A DNA stretch of 64,000 bases. It comes from Saccharopolyspora ipomoeae. Its GTDB lineage: Bacteria; Actinomycetota; Actinomycetes; Mycobacteriales; Pseudonocardiaceae. Each line of letters opens with the position of its first letter. Position 1 is the stretch's first letter. The position numbers and the translations under genes were made by a program. A model generated the notes under the pieces. That model had not been told where the DNA came from. It was given only the letters and a program-made list of their open reading frames with translations, and searched no databases. Positions 1-8,379 of the stretch are shown here, piece after piece. The stretch is from assembly GCF_029952525.1 (NCBI RefSeq), contig NZ_JASAOF010000012.1:1-64000 (forward strand), given 5' to 3'.

Positions 1-76
1 CACCGCCGAAGAACGGGACGGCACCGCCGAAGAACGGGACGGCACCGCCGAAGAACGGGACGGCACCGCCGAAGAA
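1..76. repeat. 21-bp tandem repeat, 3 full units plus a partial
   Basis: Units at 1-21, 22-42 and 43-63 are identical, followed by 13 matching bases. The unit is a multiple of three and encodes PPKNGTA in the transporter frame, so copy number can change without frameshift. The array may continue left of the window. Confidence 0.95.
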
Positions 77-1445
77 GCTGACCGTCACCCGGGTCGCCGC
101 GTGGCGCAGCAAGGACCTGACCCAGCGGGTGGTGCGGCTGTTCTTCTCGCTGGCGCACGCCGACGGGGCCGACCGGTCCGGGCTGGCCAAGTTCACCTAC
201 GCGTGGATGGGCAACTACGCGGTCGACGCGGCGATGGCGGTCGCGCTGGCCAACACGCTGTTCTTCTCGGCGGCCACCGCCGAGAGCAAGGACAAGGTCG
301 CGCTGTACCTGCTGATCACGGTCGCGCCGTTCGCGGTGATCGCCCCGGTGATCGGCCCCGCCCTGGACCGCCTCCAGCAAGGCCGGAGGGCCGCGCTGGC
401 GGCGTCGTTCGCGGTGCGCGTGGTGCTGGCCGCGGTGATGGCGCTGAACTTCAACAGCTGGCTGCTCTACCCGGCCGCGCTGGGTTGCATGGTGCTGTCG
501 AAGTCCTTCGGCGTGCTCAAGGCGGCGATGACGCCACGGGTGCTGCCCGGCCAGATCACCCTGACCAAGGCCAACTCGCGGCTCACCGCGTTCGGTCTGG
601 CGGCGGGTGGCGCGTTCGGCGCGATCGCCTCCGGTTTCGCCTGGCTGTGGGGGTCGGAGGGCGCGCTGTGGTTCATGGCCGCGATGGCCGCCGGGGGCGT
701 GTGGCTCTGCCTGCGCATCCCGGGCTGGGTGGAGAGCACCGAGGGCGAGGTCCAGACGTCGATCGGTGATCCGCTGATCGGTGATCGGGGCCGCTCCCGC
801 AAGGTGGCGCTGAGCGATCACGTCGTGGTGGCCCTGTGGGGCAACGGCGGCATCCGCGTGCTCACCGGGTTCCTGACGCTGTTCGCCGCGTTCGTGATCA
901 AGCACGACACCCAGCACGACCCGTTCACGCAGCTGGTGCTGCTGGGCCTGGTCGGCGGCGCGGCCGGTGTCGGCAGCTTCCTGGGCAACGCGCTCGGCTC
1001 GCGGATGACGTTCGAGAAACCGGACCGGCTGATCATCGGCTGCCTCGGAGCGGCGATGGGTGTGGCGGCCTGCGCCGCCGCCCTGGCCGGGCTACCGCTG
1101 GCGGTGGTCGTCGGCCTGGTCGGCGCGACCGCCTCGGCGCTGGCGAAGGTGTGCCTGGACGCGGTGATCCAGCGGGACATGCCGGAGGCCTCGCGGGCCT
1201 CTGCGTTCGGCCGCTCCGAAACGATCCTGCAGCTGAGCTGGGTCTTCGGCGGCGCGCTCGGCGTGCTGCTGCCACCGGTGTACTGGATCGGGTTCCTGGT
1301 GGTCGCCGCGCTGCTGGCCCTGGTGCTGTCGCAGACGGTCGTGCGGGGCCGCGGCGGCACGCTGATCCCGGTGATCCCGCTGCCATCGCGGCTGCGGCGT
1401 TCGGCGAGCGCACCGGCCACCGCCCGGTCGACCACCGGCCCGTAG
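1..1445 (+). CDS. MFS-type membrane transporter, 5'-truncated by window
   Basis: A multi-pass membrane protein of the major facilitator type; substrate unknown. The reading frame is open to the left edge, so the start lies outside; about 480 codons are visible and the gene stops at TAG 1443-1445. Before the first hydrophobic segment the frame reads a low-complexity tail with three PPKNGTA heptapeptides, then a basic stretch, then about a dozen hydrophobic segments split by a charged central loop (around base 770), as in 6+6 MFS proteins. A GTG at 129 could be taken as a start, but the upstream heptad frame is intact and in phase, so a longer N-terminus is more likely. It lies 9 bp before a DUF2771 lipoprotein gene. 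In M. tuberculosis the neighbours Rv0876c/Rv0875c have this arrangement (recalled, not searched). Confidence 0.85.
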   Translation, partial: PPKNGTAPPKNGTAPPKNGTAPPKKLTVTRVAAWRSKDLTQRVVRLFFSLAHADGADRSGLAKFTYAWMGNYAVDAAMAVALANTLFFSAATAESKDKVALYLLITVAPFAVIAPVIGPALDRLQQGRRAALAASFAVRVVLAAVMALNFNSWLLYPAALGCMVLSKSFGVLKAAMTPRVLPGQITLTKANSRLTAFGLAAGGAFGAIASGFAWLWGSEGALWFMAAMAAGGVWLCLRIPGWVESTEGEVQTSIGDPLIGDRGRSRKVALSDHVVVALWGNGGIRVLTGFLTLFAAFVIKHDTQHDPFTQLVLLGLVGGAAGVGSFLGNALGSRMTFEKPDRLIIGCLGAAMGVAACAAALAGLPLAVVVGLVGATASALAKVCLDAVIQRDMPEASRASAFGRSETILQLSWVFGGALGVLLPPVYWIGFLVVAALLALVLSQTVVRGRGGTLIPVIPLPSRLRRSASAPATARSTTGP

Positions 1446-1454
1446 GCTCTGGCC

Positions 1455-1931
1455 GTGCATCGTGGACTGAAGCCGCTGCTGGCGGTGGCCGCTGCCGGGC
1501 TCGCCGCCGGCTGCTCCTCCCCCAGCCAACCGCAGGTGACCTTCTACTCGCACGGGGACTCGGTGGCCGTCGACGCCGCCCAGTACTGCGACCCGACCGG
1601 TGACCAGTGCTCTCCCCCGAACCAGGAGGCGGTGGGTGAGCTGCGGATGGTCGATCGCGACCCGCTGCAGATCTCGGTGCCCGCCGAGGTCGCCAACGCG
1701 CCGTGGCAGGTGGTGTTCCTCTACCAGGGTCTCGACGGCAAGCAGCTGGACGGCCGCAGCCCGGTGTTCACGCCGAACTCGCGCCACTCGTACACGCTGC
1801 AGCTGCCGCCGGACGGCGCCCGCATCGAGCACGTCGAGGTCCAGCAGTTCTCGGCGGTGCTCACCCAAGGCGCCGACGGCGGAGTCGACTTCGGCATCGG
1901 CGGCAGCTGGGTCCTCGACGTCAAGCAGTGA
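1455..1931 (+). CDS. DUF2771-type lipoprotein
   Basis: Small secreted lipoprotein of 158 residues. The N-terminus has two basic residues, a hydrophobic run and a lipobox ending GLAAGC with the acylated Cys near residue 20, followed by a Ser/Pro linker. The rest is a compact soluble domain containing a Cys pair (YCDPTGDQC) that could form a disulfide. Family assignment to DUF2771 rests on length, lipobox and position next to the MFS gene, as with Rv0875c beside Rv0876c in mycobacteria. Function is unknown. GTG at 1455 lies 9 bp after the transporter stop, so the two are probably co-transcribed. Confidence 0.8.
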   Translation: MHRGLKPLLAVAAAGLAAGCSSPSQPQVTFYSHGDSVAVDAAQYCDPTGDQCSPPNQEAVGELRMVDRDPLQISVPAEVANAPWQVVFLYQGLDGKQLDGRSPVFTPNSRHSYTLQLPPDGARIEHVEVQQFSAVLTQGADGGVDFGIGGSWVLDVKQ

Positions 1932-1990
1932 GGCCGCGCGCGTCAGGCAAGCGCCGGAAGCGCTTTCTCAGTACCCCACCTGAGGCACTT

Positions 1991-2114
1991 GCACCGCCGC
2001 GGGTTCTGACACGTCTTCTGGGGAGGACAGCCGTAGCGCCGTGTATTGACTGACATACATCAGTCTCGGATCCCGGAGCCAGAAGGCGTGTCAGGTTCCG
2101 CTACCCGCACCGCC
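1991..2114. repeat. Family C structured intergenic element, copy 1
   Basis: A 124-bp element between convergent genes. Conserved ends are GCACCGCCGCGGGTTCT on the left and AGGTTCCGCTACCCGCACC on the right. Inside, CTGACACGTCTTCTGG (2006-2021) pairs with CCAGAAGGCGTGTCAG (2079-2094), closing a 57-bp internal region. Copies 2 and 3 are at 29046-29165 and 36061-36179. Confidence 0.75.
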
Positions 2115-2148
2115 AAGCAAGAAGACCGCGGAGTCTTCCTGAAACCGG

Positions 2149-2544
2149 TCAGTTGCCACCCGGGTCGAGTTCGCGCGCCACGGCGCGGACCACTTCGCCG
2201 ATGCGCTTGGAGGTCTTGCGGTCGGGGTAGCGGCCTCGGGCCAGGTCGGGCTGGACCTTCAGCTCCAGGAGCTTGATCATGTCCTCGACCATGCCGTGCA
2301 GCTCGTCGGCGGGACGGCGGCGCGCCTCCGTGACCGAGGGCAGCGGGTCCAGTAACTTCACCTTCAACGCCTGCGGGCCGCGTCGACCCTGCGCCATGTC
2401 GAAGTCGACGCGCTGGCCGGTCTTGAGCGCATCCACACCAGATGGCAACGCGGAGGAACGCACGTACACGTCCTCCCCGCCATCCTGGGTCAGGAAGCCG
2501 AAGCCCTTGTCCGAGTCGAACCACTTGACCCTGCCGGTCGGCAC
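2149..2544 (-). CDS. cspB: Cold-shock protein with C-terminal extension (CspB type)
   Basis: Single-stranded nucleic-acid-binding cold-shock domain protein of 131 residues. The RNP1-like motif KGFGFL near residues 15-20 follows the usual G-x-VKWFDSD start, and the domain spans about residues 1-67. A charged C-terminal extension of about 65 residues follows, as in the longer mycobacterial CspB rather than the 67-residue CspA. The start is GTG at 2544: GTGAGGA lies just upstream and the domain begins at once. The frame is open further upstream, but that extension has no domain signature. It is divergent from a small membrane-protein gene, matching the Rv0870c-Rv0871 neighbourhood (recalled). 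Confidence 0.88.
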   Translation of the reverse strand: MPTGRVKWFDSDKGFGFLTQDGGEDVYVRSSALPSGVDALKTGQRVDFDMAQGRRGPQALKVKLLDPLPSVTEARRRPADELHGMVEDMIKLLELKVQPDLARGRYPDRKTSKRIGEVVRAVARELDPGGN

Positions 2545-2783
2545 TGTCCTCACCGTTCCCTGTCGAATGCGCGCTGACCCGCTCGCGGGCCACGATCCCT
2601 GCCGTTGTTCCCACCGCAACGCGGCAAACGCCCCGTCACGACGAAAGCGCCCCGTTAACGCCACGCAGGTGCGCGCGCCGGGACGCGTCCCACCAAGCGT
2701 ACCGCGAAGGTGGACCACGTCACCCATCCTTATCGACCCAGACCGGTTGCAGCCGTTGGTGCTGCTGTGAATACGCTGCTCAC

Positions 2784-2990
2784 ATGGCGAGCAACTCACC
2801 CAGATCCGCAGTGCTTCCGGTCGCGATGGCGATGTTCGGCGTCGGCCTGCTCGCCATCATCGTGATCTTCGCGCTCTTCGCCACCGGTCATCAAGACCTC
2901 CCGGCGTGGGTCAGCCTCGCGACCCTGCTGTGCCCGGCGGGCCTGATCTTCGGCGTGATCGCGACCGTGGTGCGCGCCCGCCGGAACTAG
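2784..2990 (+). CDS. Small two-helix membrane protein
   Basis: A 68-residue protein with two predicted membrane helices (about residues 12-34 and 40-62) and short basic ends. No catalytic motif is visible and the function is unknown. It starts at ATG 2784, divergent from cspB. The stop codon overlaps that of the convergent HAD phosphatase gene: the two TAG codons share CTAG at 2987-2990. Position suggests the counterpart of mycobacterial Rv0870c (inference from synteny). Confidence 0.7.
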   Translation: MASNSPRSAVLPVAMAMFGVGLLAIIVIFALFATGHQDLPAWVSLATLLCPAGLIFGVIATVVRARRN

Positions 2991-3604
2991 ACGCGGGCCG
3001 CCAGCCAGGCCGGGAACTCGGTGAGGTCGTTGAGCGCCACGTCGGCTCCGGCGTCGCTGAGCTCGGCGGTCGAGTAGGGGCCGGTGGCCACGGCGACCGC
3101 GGTGGCTCCGGCCGCGTGCCCGCCGACGATGTCGCCGAAGTGGTCGCCGACGTAGATGGTCGCGCCCTCGGCCAGCAGCACGTCGCCCTTGCCCGCGCCG
3201 AACACGCCGCCGGCGAGCCGGTCGACGTTCCAGCCCATCGCCTTTAGGTGCAGCGCGGCGTTTGGCTCGTACTTGCCGGTGACCACCAGCGTCCGCCCGC
3301 CCGCGGCGCGCACGGCTTCCAGGGCCTCGGCGGCGCCCGGCAGGGCGATCGTCTCGCCGATGACGACGGTCGGGTAGATCGCGCGGAAGTGGGTGACGAG
3401 CCGCGCGACCATCGGCTCGTCGAAGCCGTAGCCGCGCAGCACGTCCTCCAGGGGCGGCCCGAGGTTCGACGCGAAGTGCTGCCCGTCCAGCTCGGTGCCG
3501 AACTCCTCGTTGAGGGCCTCGAAGGCGCGGACCATGCCGGGCCGCGGATCGATGAGGGTCATGTCCAGGTCGAATCCGACCGTGAGTGCGTTGCGCTCGT
3601 CCAT
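2987..3604 (-). CDS. HAD-family phosphatase (phosphoglycolate-phosphatase-like)
   Basis: A 205-residue haloacid-dehalogenase hydrolase. Motif I is FDLDMTLID with nucleophile Asp12 and acid/base Asp14. Motif II is the Thr in VVTGK and motif IV is [11 protein letters not shown], giving the two Mg-binding acids. An alpha-helical cap lies between motifs I and II, as in the Gph/PGMB subfamily. The substrate cannot be told from sequence. It ends in a 4-bp overlap with the convergent small membrane-protein gene. ATG at 3604 gives the normal distance to motif I. Confidence 0.88.
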   Translation of the reverse strand: MDERNALTVGFDLDMTLIDPRPGMVRAFEALNEEFGTELDGQHFASNLGPPLEDVLRGYGFDEPMVARLVTHFRAIYPTVVIGETIALPGAAEALEAVRAAGGRTLVVTGKYEPNAALHLKAMGWNVDRLAGGVFGAGKGDVLLAEGATIYVGDHFGDIVGGHAAGATAVAVATGPYSTAELSDAGADVALNDLTEFPAWLAARV

Positions 3605-3711
3605 CGCGGCCAGCCTACGGATCCGCGCGCGGCGAACTTGACGCGAAACTGTCCGGTACCGAAACTAGCTGGAGTAGCGCACCTCACACCACGGCGAGCC
3701 GGAGTCGTTCA

Positions 3712-4683
3712 ATGACGAGCACGCACCCCGCCCAGCGCGAGAGCTTCCACTCCCTGCAAGCACGCGGCCTGAACTGGGAATCGCTGCCGCTGCGGCTGTT
3801 CTCCAAGGGCAATGCCCGCTTCTGGAACCCGGCCGACATCGACTTCACCCAGGACGCCCAGGACTGGCAGCAACTCACCGACGACGAGAAGCGCGGCGTG
3901 GCCGGGCTGTGCGCCCAGTTCATCGCCGGCGAGGAAGCCGTCACCGAGGACCTCCAGCCGTTCATGGCGGCGATGGCCGCCGAGGGCCGCTTCGGCGACG
4001 AGATGTACCTCACCCAGTTCTGCTTCGAAGAGGCCAAGCACACCCAGGTGTTCCGGCTGTGGATGGACGCGGTCGGCCTCACCGACGACCTGCACGAGTT
4101 CGTCGCCGAGAACCCCGGCTACCGGGAGATCTTCTACAAGGCGCTGCCGGAGACGCTGCAGGCGCTGCACACCGATCCCAGCCCGGAGAACCAGGTCCGA
4201 GCCTCGGTCACCTACAACCACGTGGTCGAGGGGACGCTGGCGCTCACCGGCTACTTCGCCTGGCACAAGATCTGCGTCAGCCGCGGCATCCTGCCGGGGA
4301 TGCAGCAGGTCATCAAGCTCATCGGCGACGACGAGCGCAGGCACATGGCCTGGGGCACCTTCACCTGCCGCAGGCACGTGGCCGCCGACGAGCGCAACTG
4401 GGCGGTCGTCGAGGACCAGATGGCGACGCTGCTGCCGCACGCCATCGCCCAGGTCCAGTGGCAGCCCGCCGACGCCCCGGAGGAGCTGCCCTTCCAGCTC
4501 GACAAGGAGGAGCTCACCGCCTACGCGTCGGACCGCGCGACCCGCCGCCTCGGCGCGATCTCCAGCGCCCGCGGCATGCCGCTGGCCCAGATCGACGTCG
4601 ACGCCGAACCCGAAGCCCTCGAAGACCGCTTCGGCGCCGAAGACGCAGCAGAACTCGACAAGCTCCGCACCTCAGAGGAATGA
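3712..4683 (+). CDS. R2-like ligand-binding oxidase (R2lox), Mn/Fe protein
   Basis: A ferritin-like protein of 323 residues related to class I ribonucleotide reductase R2 but belonging to R2lox (M. tuberculosis Rv0233 type). All six metal ligands align: Glu74, Glu107, His110, Glu173, Glu208 and His211, a constant offset of 6 from the Rv0233 positions as recalled. Val77 and Tyr168, the pair that forms the Val-Tyr ether crosslink in R2lox, are both present in EEAV and YNHVVE. The family assembles a Mn/Fe cofactor and binds a long-chain fatty-acid-like ligand; its physiological reaction is not settled. ATG 3712 has GGAG upstream; longer in-frame extension has no conserved features. No R1 (nrdE/nrdA) gene is nearby, which fits an oxidase rather than RNR. 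The stop codon overlaps a palindrome array. Confidence 0.9.
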   Translation: MTSTHPAQRESFHSLQARGLNWESLPLRLFSKGNARFWNPADIDFTQDAQDWQQLTDDEKRGVAGLCAQFIAGEEAVTEDLQPFMAAMAAEGRFGDEMYLTQFCFEEAKHTQVFRLWMDAVGLTDDLHEFVAENPGYREIFYKALPETLQALHTDPSPENQVRASVTYNHVVEGTLALTGYFAWHKICVSRGILPGMQQVIKLIGDDERRHMAWGTFTCRRHVAADERNWAVVEDQMATLLPHAIAQVQWQPADAPEELPFQLDKEELTAYASDRATRRLGAISSARGMPLAQIDVDAEPEALEDRFGAEDAAELDKLRTSEE

Positions 4684-4940
4684 CAGTTTTCATGAAAACT
4701 GTCCCCACCTCTGACCTCCCGGGGTGGTGCAGTTTTCATGAAAACTGCACCACCCCCGAACACGACCCAAACCCCTCGTAACGCCTGTTGGGGTGCTTAG
4801 ACGGGACAGTTTTCATGAGAACTGTCCGTCCCCTGGTCTCGTGGAGAGGTGACAGTTTTCATGAAAACTGTCCGTTCTCCGGGTGTCGTGGGGTGGCGCA
4901 GTTTTAAATAAAAAAAAGTTTTCATGAAAACTTCGCCACC
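4682..4940. repeat. Array of five CAGTTTTCATGAAAACTG palindromes
   Basis: Five copies of one palindromic core lie between the convergent oxidase and NagD-like genes. Copies: 4682-4703 (perfect, 22 bp), 4721-4756 (perfect, 36 bp, with different outer arms), 4804-4827 (one mismatch), 4851-4872 (perfect, same as the first) and 4897-4940, where the arms are separated by an A-rich insert. The first begins inside the oxidase stop codon. No following T-tract, so simple intrinsic terminators are doubtful. Confidence 0.9.
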
Positions 4941-4950
4941 ACGAGCGGGG

Positions 4951-5751
4951 TCAGGCTTGGAAGGGGTCCGTGACGTGGTCTCGGAGGTCGGCGATGGAGC
5001 GGACGACCTTCGTCGGGCGGTACGGGAACAGCTCCGCCGTGTCCTGATCGGAGATGCCGGACAGGACCAGGATCGTCTGCAGCCCCGACTCCAGGCCGGA
5101 GCGGACGTCGGTGTCCATCCGGTCGCCGATCATCAGCGTGTTCTCCGAGTGCACGCCCAGGTGGCGCAGCGCGGAGCGCATCATCAGCGGGTTCGGCTTG
5201 CCCACGTAGTACGGGGCGCGGCCGGTGACCCGCTCGATCAGCGCGGCGACGGCACCGGTGGCCGGCAACGTCCCCTCGCGACTCGGACCCTTCTCGTCCG
5301 GGTTGGTGGCGATGAACCGGGCACCGTTCTCCACCAGCCGGATGGCCTTGGTGATGGCCTCGAAGCTGTAGGTGCGCGTCTCGCCGAGGATCACGTAGTC
5401 GGGATCCCGGTCGGTGAGCACGTAACCGATGTTGTGCAGCGCGGTGGTCAGCCCGGATTCGCCGACGACGAACGCCGAACCGCCGGGGCGCTGCTGCTCC
5501 AGGAACTGCGCCGTGGCCAGCGCGGACGTCCAGATCGCCTCCTCCGGGATGTCCAGCCCGCTGCGCAGTAGCCGGGCACGCAGGTCCCGTGGGGTGTAGA
5601 TCGAGTTGTTGGTGAAGACCATGAACGGGATGCCGTTCTCCCGAAGAGCGGCCACGAACTCGTCCGCGCCGGGCACCATGTGCTCCTCGTGGACCAGCAC
5701 GCCGTCCATGTCCATCAGGTACGTCCAGGTGGATGGCTCAGTCACGCCCAT
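4951..5751 (-). CDS. NagD-like HAD-IIA phosphatase
   Basis: HAD superfamily subclass IIA hydrolase of 266 residues, related to NagD and 4-nitrophenylphosphatases. Motif I is DMDGVL with Asp14 and Asp16; motif II is the Thr of VFTNNS; motif III Lys lies in VGKPNPL; motif IV is MIGDRMDTD. The large C2 cap lies between motifs II and III. Substrates in this family are nucleoside monophosphates or sugar phosphates; not resolvable here. ATG 5751 is preferred over an earlier in-frame start because GGAGGATC precedes it. It overlaps the end of modC by 10 bp and may be read with the mod operon, although a functional link to molybdate is not evident. Confidence 0.87.
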   Translation of the reverse strand: MGVTEPSTWTYLMDMDGVLVHEEHMVPGADEFVAALRENGIPFMVFTNNSIYTPRDLRARLLRSGLDIPEEAIWTSALATAQFLEQQRPGGSAFVVGESGLTTALHNIGYVLTDRDPDYVILGETRTYSFEAITKAIRLVENGARFIATNPDEKGPSREGTLPATGAVAALIERVTGRAPYYVGKPNPLMMRSALRHLGVHSENTLMIGDRMDTDVRSGLESGLQTILVLSGISDQDTAELFPYRPTKVVRSIADLRDHVTDPFQA

Positions 5752-6821
5752 GATGATCCTCCGGGAACGGGGTGTATGGCCACCTCGGTAGCCTTGATCA
5801 CGAACCACACGTCCTCACCTGCGGAAAGTCCGAGCTCGGCGACGGCCGCCGGGGTGACGTCGGCGGCGGGACCGCTCTCAGCGCGCACCCGGACGACGTC
5901 GCCGCGCGGTTCCAGGGCCGCGACGGTGACCGGCAGCGCGTTGCGCGGGCTGCCGTGCGGGCGCTCCCGGTGCACGGCCACCGCTGCCGGGGCGAACACC
6001 GCCGCGGCCGGTTCCCGGACGTCGAGCTCCTCCACGACCCGGCCGCTGATGATCTCGTCGCCGATCCGCACTCCCCCGTCGACCGCGGTACCCGCGAGCA
6101 GGTTGAGCCCGGCCAGGCGTGCGGTGAAGGCCTCGCGCGGCCGGGACAGGACCTCGCTGGTCCGGCCCTGCTCGACGATCCGCCCGTCGCGCAGCACCAG
6201 CAGCCGGTCGGCCAGCACCACGGCGTCGAGCACGTCGTGGGTGACCAGCACAGTCGGCATGTCCTGGCGGCGCAGCACCTGGTGCAGCAGGCCGCGCATC
6301 GCCGGGGCCGCGTCGACGTCCAGCGCCGCCAGCGGCTCGTCGAGCATGAGCAGCCGGGGGTCACCGGCCAGCGCGCGAGCCAGCGCGACCCGCTGCGCCT
6401 GACCGCCGGAGAGCCGCGCGGGACGGCGTCCGGCCAGCTCGACGACACCGGTCTCGACCAGCCAGTGCTCGGCGATCTCCCTCGCCCGCGCCTTGCTCGC
6501 GCCCGCCGCGCGGGGCCCGAAGGCGACGTTGTCGCGCGCGGTGAGGTTCGGGAACAGCAACGGTTGCTGCGCCAGCAACCCCACACCGCGCCGGTGGGTG
6601 GCGACGTGGACGCGGCGCTCGGTGTCCAGCCACGGCGCCCCGTCCAGCTCGACGACGCCCCGATCCGGCACCAGCTGTCCGGCCAGCACCGACAGCAGCG
6701 TCGACTTCCCGGCGCCGTTGTGCCCGAGCACCGCCAGCACCTCGCCGGAGGCCACCTCGAAGTCGGCGCGCAGCGAGAACTCCGCGCGGTGCAGCTCGAC
6801 GTCCACCCTCAGGCCGCTCAC
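5742..6821 (-). CDS. modC: Molybdate ABC transporter ATP-binding protein ModC
   Basis: ATPase subunit of the molybdate importer, 359 residues. The nucleotide-binding domain (about 1-215) has Walker A GHNGAGKST, signature LSGGQ and Walker B LLMLDEP with a following His switch in VTHD. The C-terminal part carries a TOBE-like domain, as in ModC. GTG 6821 overlaps the modB stop (GTGA) and GGAGG is upstream, so translation is coupled. It completes a modA-modB-modC operon placed directly next to cofactor-synthesis genes, supporting molybdate as substrate. Confidence 0.92.
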   Translation of the reverse strand: MSGLRVDVELHRAEFSLRADFEVASGEVLAVLGHNGAGKSTLLSVLAGQLVPDRGVVELDGAPWLDTERRVHVATHRRGVGLLAQQPLLFPNLTARDNVAFGPRAAGASKARAREIAEHWLVETGVVELAGRRPARLSGGQAQRVALARALAGDPRLLMLDEPLAALDVDAAPAMRGLLHQVLRRQDMPTVLVTHDVLDAVVLADRLLVLRDGRIVEQGRTSEVLSRPREAFTARLAGLNLLAGTAVDGGVRIGDEIISGRVVEELDVREPAAAVFAPAAVAVHRERPHGSPRNALPVTVAALEPRGDVVRVRAESGPAADVTPAAVAELGLSAGEDVWFVIKATEVAIHPVPGGSSWA

Positions 6822-7612
6822 AACCGTCCCTCCACAGCTCTCGGGCGGGCGATCACGATCACCAGCAGGGCCACGACCACCAGCAACAACGACATCGCCA
6901 CCGCAGCGTCCACATCGGACTGGGCGGTGGTGTAGATGGCCAGCGGCAGGGTCCGGGTGCTGCCCTGCAAGCTGCCCGCGAAGGTGATCGTCGCGCCGAA
7001 CTCGCCCAGCGCGCGGGCGAACGTCAGCACCAGGCTCGACCCGAGCGCGGGCAGCAGCAGCGGCAGCGTGACCCGTCGGAACGCCAGCCACGGGCCCGCG
7101 CCCAGCGTCGCCGCGACCTGCTCGTAGCGGCCGCCCGCGGTGCGCAACGCCCCTTCCAGCCCCACCACCAGGAACGGCATCGCGACGAACGTCTGCGACA
7201 GCACGACCGCCGCGGTGGTGTAGGGCAACCGGATCCCGACCACCGCCAGCACGCCGCCGAGCGGCCCGGTCCGGCCCAGCAGGTAGAGCAGCGCGAGACC
7301 GCCGACGACCGGCGGCAGCACCAGCGGCAGCAGCACCAGCGCCCGCACCACGCGCAGCCCGCGCATCCGGGAGCGGGCCAGCACGACCGCCAGCGGCACC
7401 CCGAGCAAAGCGGCCAGCGCGGTCGCGATCAGGCCCGTGACCACCGACAACCGCAGCGCGTCCAGCGCGGAAGGGCTCAGCAGCAGCGCGGGCAACCGGG
7501 CCGGTTCGACCCGGGTGAGCAGGCCGAACACCGGCAGCGCCACCAGCGCCAGCGCGAGCGCCGCAGGCACCCACAGCACGGCGGGCACCTGCGGCGGATG
7601 ACGCCTGATCAC
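6818..7612 (-). CDS. modB: Molybdate ABC transporter permease ModB
   Basis: Inner-membrane permease of 264 residues with about five to six hydrophobic segments. It contains the EAA-type cytoplasmic loop near ATLGAGPWLAFRRVTLPLLLPAL and the following LGEFGA, characteristic of ModB/CysT-type permeases. GTG 7612 overlaps the modA stop, and its own stop overlaps the modC start, giving a tightly coupled operon. It forms the membrane channel with ModC and receives molybdate from ModA. Confidence 0.92.
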   Translation of the reverse strand: MIRRHPPQVPAVLWVPAALALALVALPVFGLLTRVEPARLPALLLSPSALDALRLSVVTGLIATALAALLGVPLAVVLARSRMRGLRVVRALVLLPLVLPPVVGGLALLYLLGRTGPLGGVLAVVGIRLPYTTAAVVLSQTFVAMPFLVVGLEGALRTAGGRYEQVAATLGAGPWLAFRRVTLPLLLPALGSSLVLTFARALGEFGATITFAGSLQGSTRTLPLAIYTTAQSDVDAAVAMSLLLVVVALLVIVIARPRAVEGRL

Positions 7613-8379
7613 GGAACGTCGAAGCCGTGCGCGCCGAGGACCTCGTGGCCGACCGGGCCGCGCACGAACGACACGAACTCGTCGGCGGCCTGCGCCTGCT
7701 GCGAGTCCTTGACGGTGGCGATCGGGTAGCTGTTGACGACCTGCGGCGACTCCGGGAAGTCGATCACCTGCACCTGCTCCCCCGCCGCCTCGGCGTCGGT
7801 GACGTAGACCAGACCGGCATCGGCCTCGCCCGCGACGACCTTCTGCAGCACCTGCTTGACGTCGTTCTCCTCGCTGACCGGCTGCAACCCGACCCCGGCG
7901 ACCTGGGCGACCTTCTGCGTCGCCGCGCCGCACGGCACCTGAGGTGCGCAGACGACCAGCTTCTTGCCGCCGAGGTCGTGCAGCGAGGTCACGTGGCCGG
8001 GGTTGCCGGGAGGCACGACCAGGGTCAGCCGGTTGGTGGCGAAGGTCTGCGGCGGCGAGACGAGATCGGCGACCTTGGCCATGTTCTTGTCGTCGGCGGA
8101 GGCGAACACGTCGCCCGGGCGGCCCTGCTTGATCTGCTCCGCGAGCGTCGAGGAGCCCTGGTAGTCGAACCGCACCTCGACGTCCGGGTGGTCGGCGGTG
8201 AACCGCTTCCCCAACTCGTCGAAGGACTCGGTCAGCGACGCCGCGGCCAGCACGGTGACCGTCTTCCGCTCCGCGGGCGCCTGGCCTGGCTGCACCTCCT
8301 GGCCGGGCTGGGCCTGCCCGCAACCCGCCAGCAGGGTCAGCGCGAGCATCCCGCCCGCGATCATCTTGAGCTTCGACAT
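7609..8379 (-). CDS. modA: Molybdate-binding lipoprotein ModA
   Basis: Periplasmic-type binding protein of 256 residues, anchored as a lipoprotein: lipobox LLAGC near residue 20, then a Gln/Pro-rich linker. The mature part begins VTVLAAASLTESF, with the Ala-Ala-Ser and later Ser/Gly oxyanion-binding positions (YQGSSTLAEQI, DVFASAD) typical of ModA. It captures molybdate or tungstate outside the membrane and delivers it to ModBC. ATG 8379 follows the stop of the upstream TOBE/HTH gene with no gap. Confidence 0.93.
   Translation of the reverse strand: MSKLKMIAGGMLALTLLAGCGQAQPGQEVQPGQAPAERKTVTVLAAASLTESFDELGKRFTADHPDVEVRFDYQGSSTLAEQIKQGRPGDVFASADDKNMAKVADLVSPPQTFATNRLTLVVPPGNPGHVTSLHDLGGKKLVVCAPQVPCGAATQKVAQVAGVGLQPVSEENDVKQVLQKVVAGEADAGLVYVTDAEAAGEQVQVIDFPESPQVVNSYPIATVKDSQQAQAADEFVSFVRGPVGHEVLGAHGFDVP

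Noticed and set aside
3712..4683. Ribonucleotide reductase beta subunit (nrdB/nrdF)
   Set aside because: The Val-Tyr crosslink pair and YNHVVE context are those of R2lox, and no R1 gene is nearby.
4682..4940. Set of intrinsic terminators
   Set aside because: The stems are AT-rich at the centre and none is followed by a T-tract; five in a row would be redundant.
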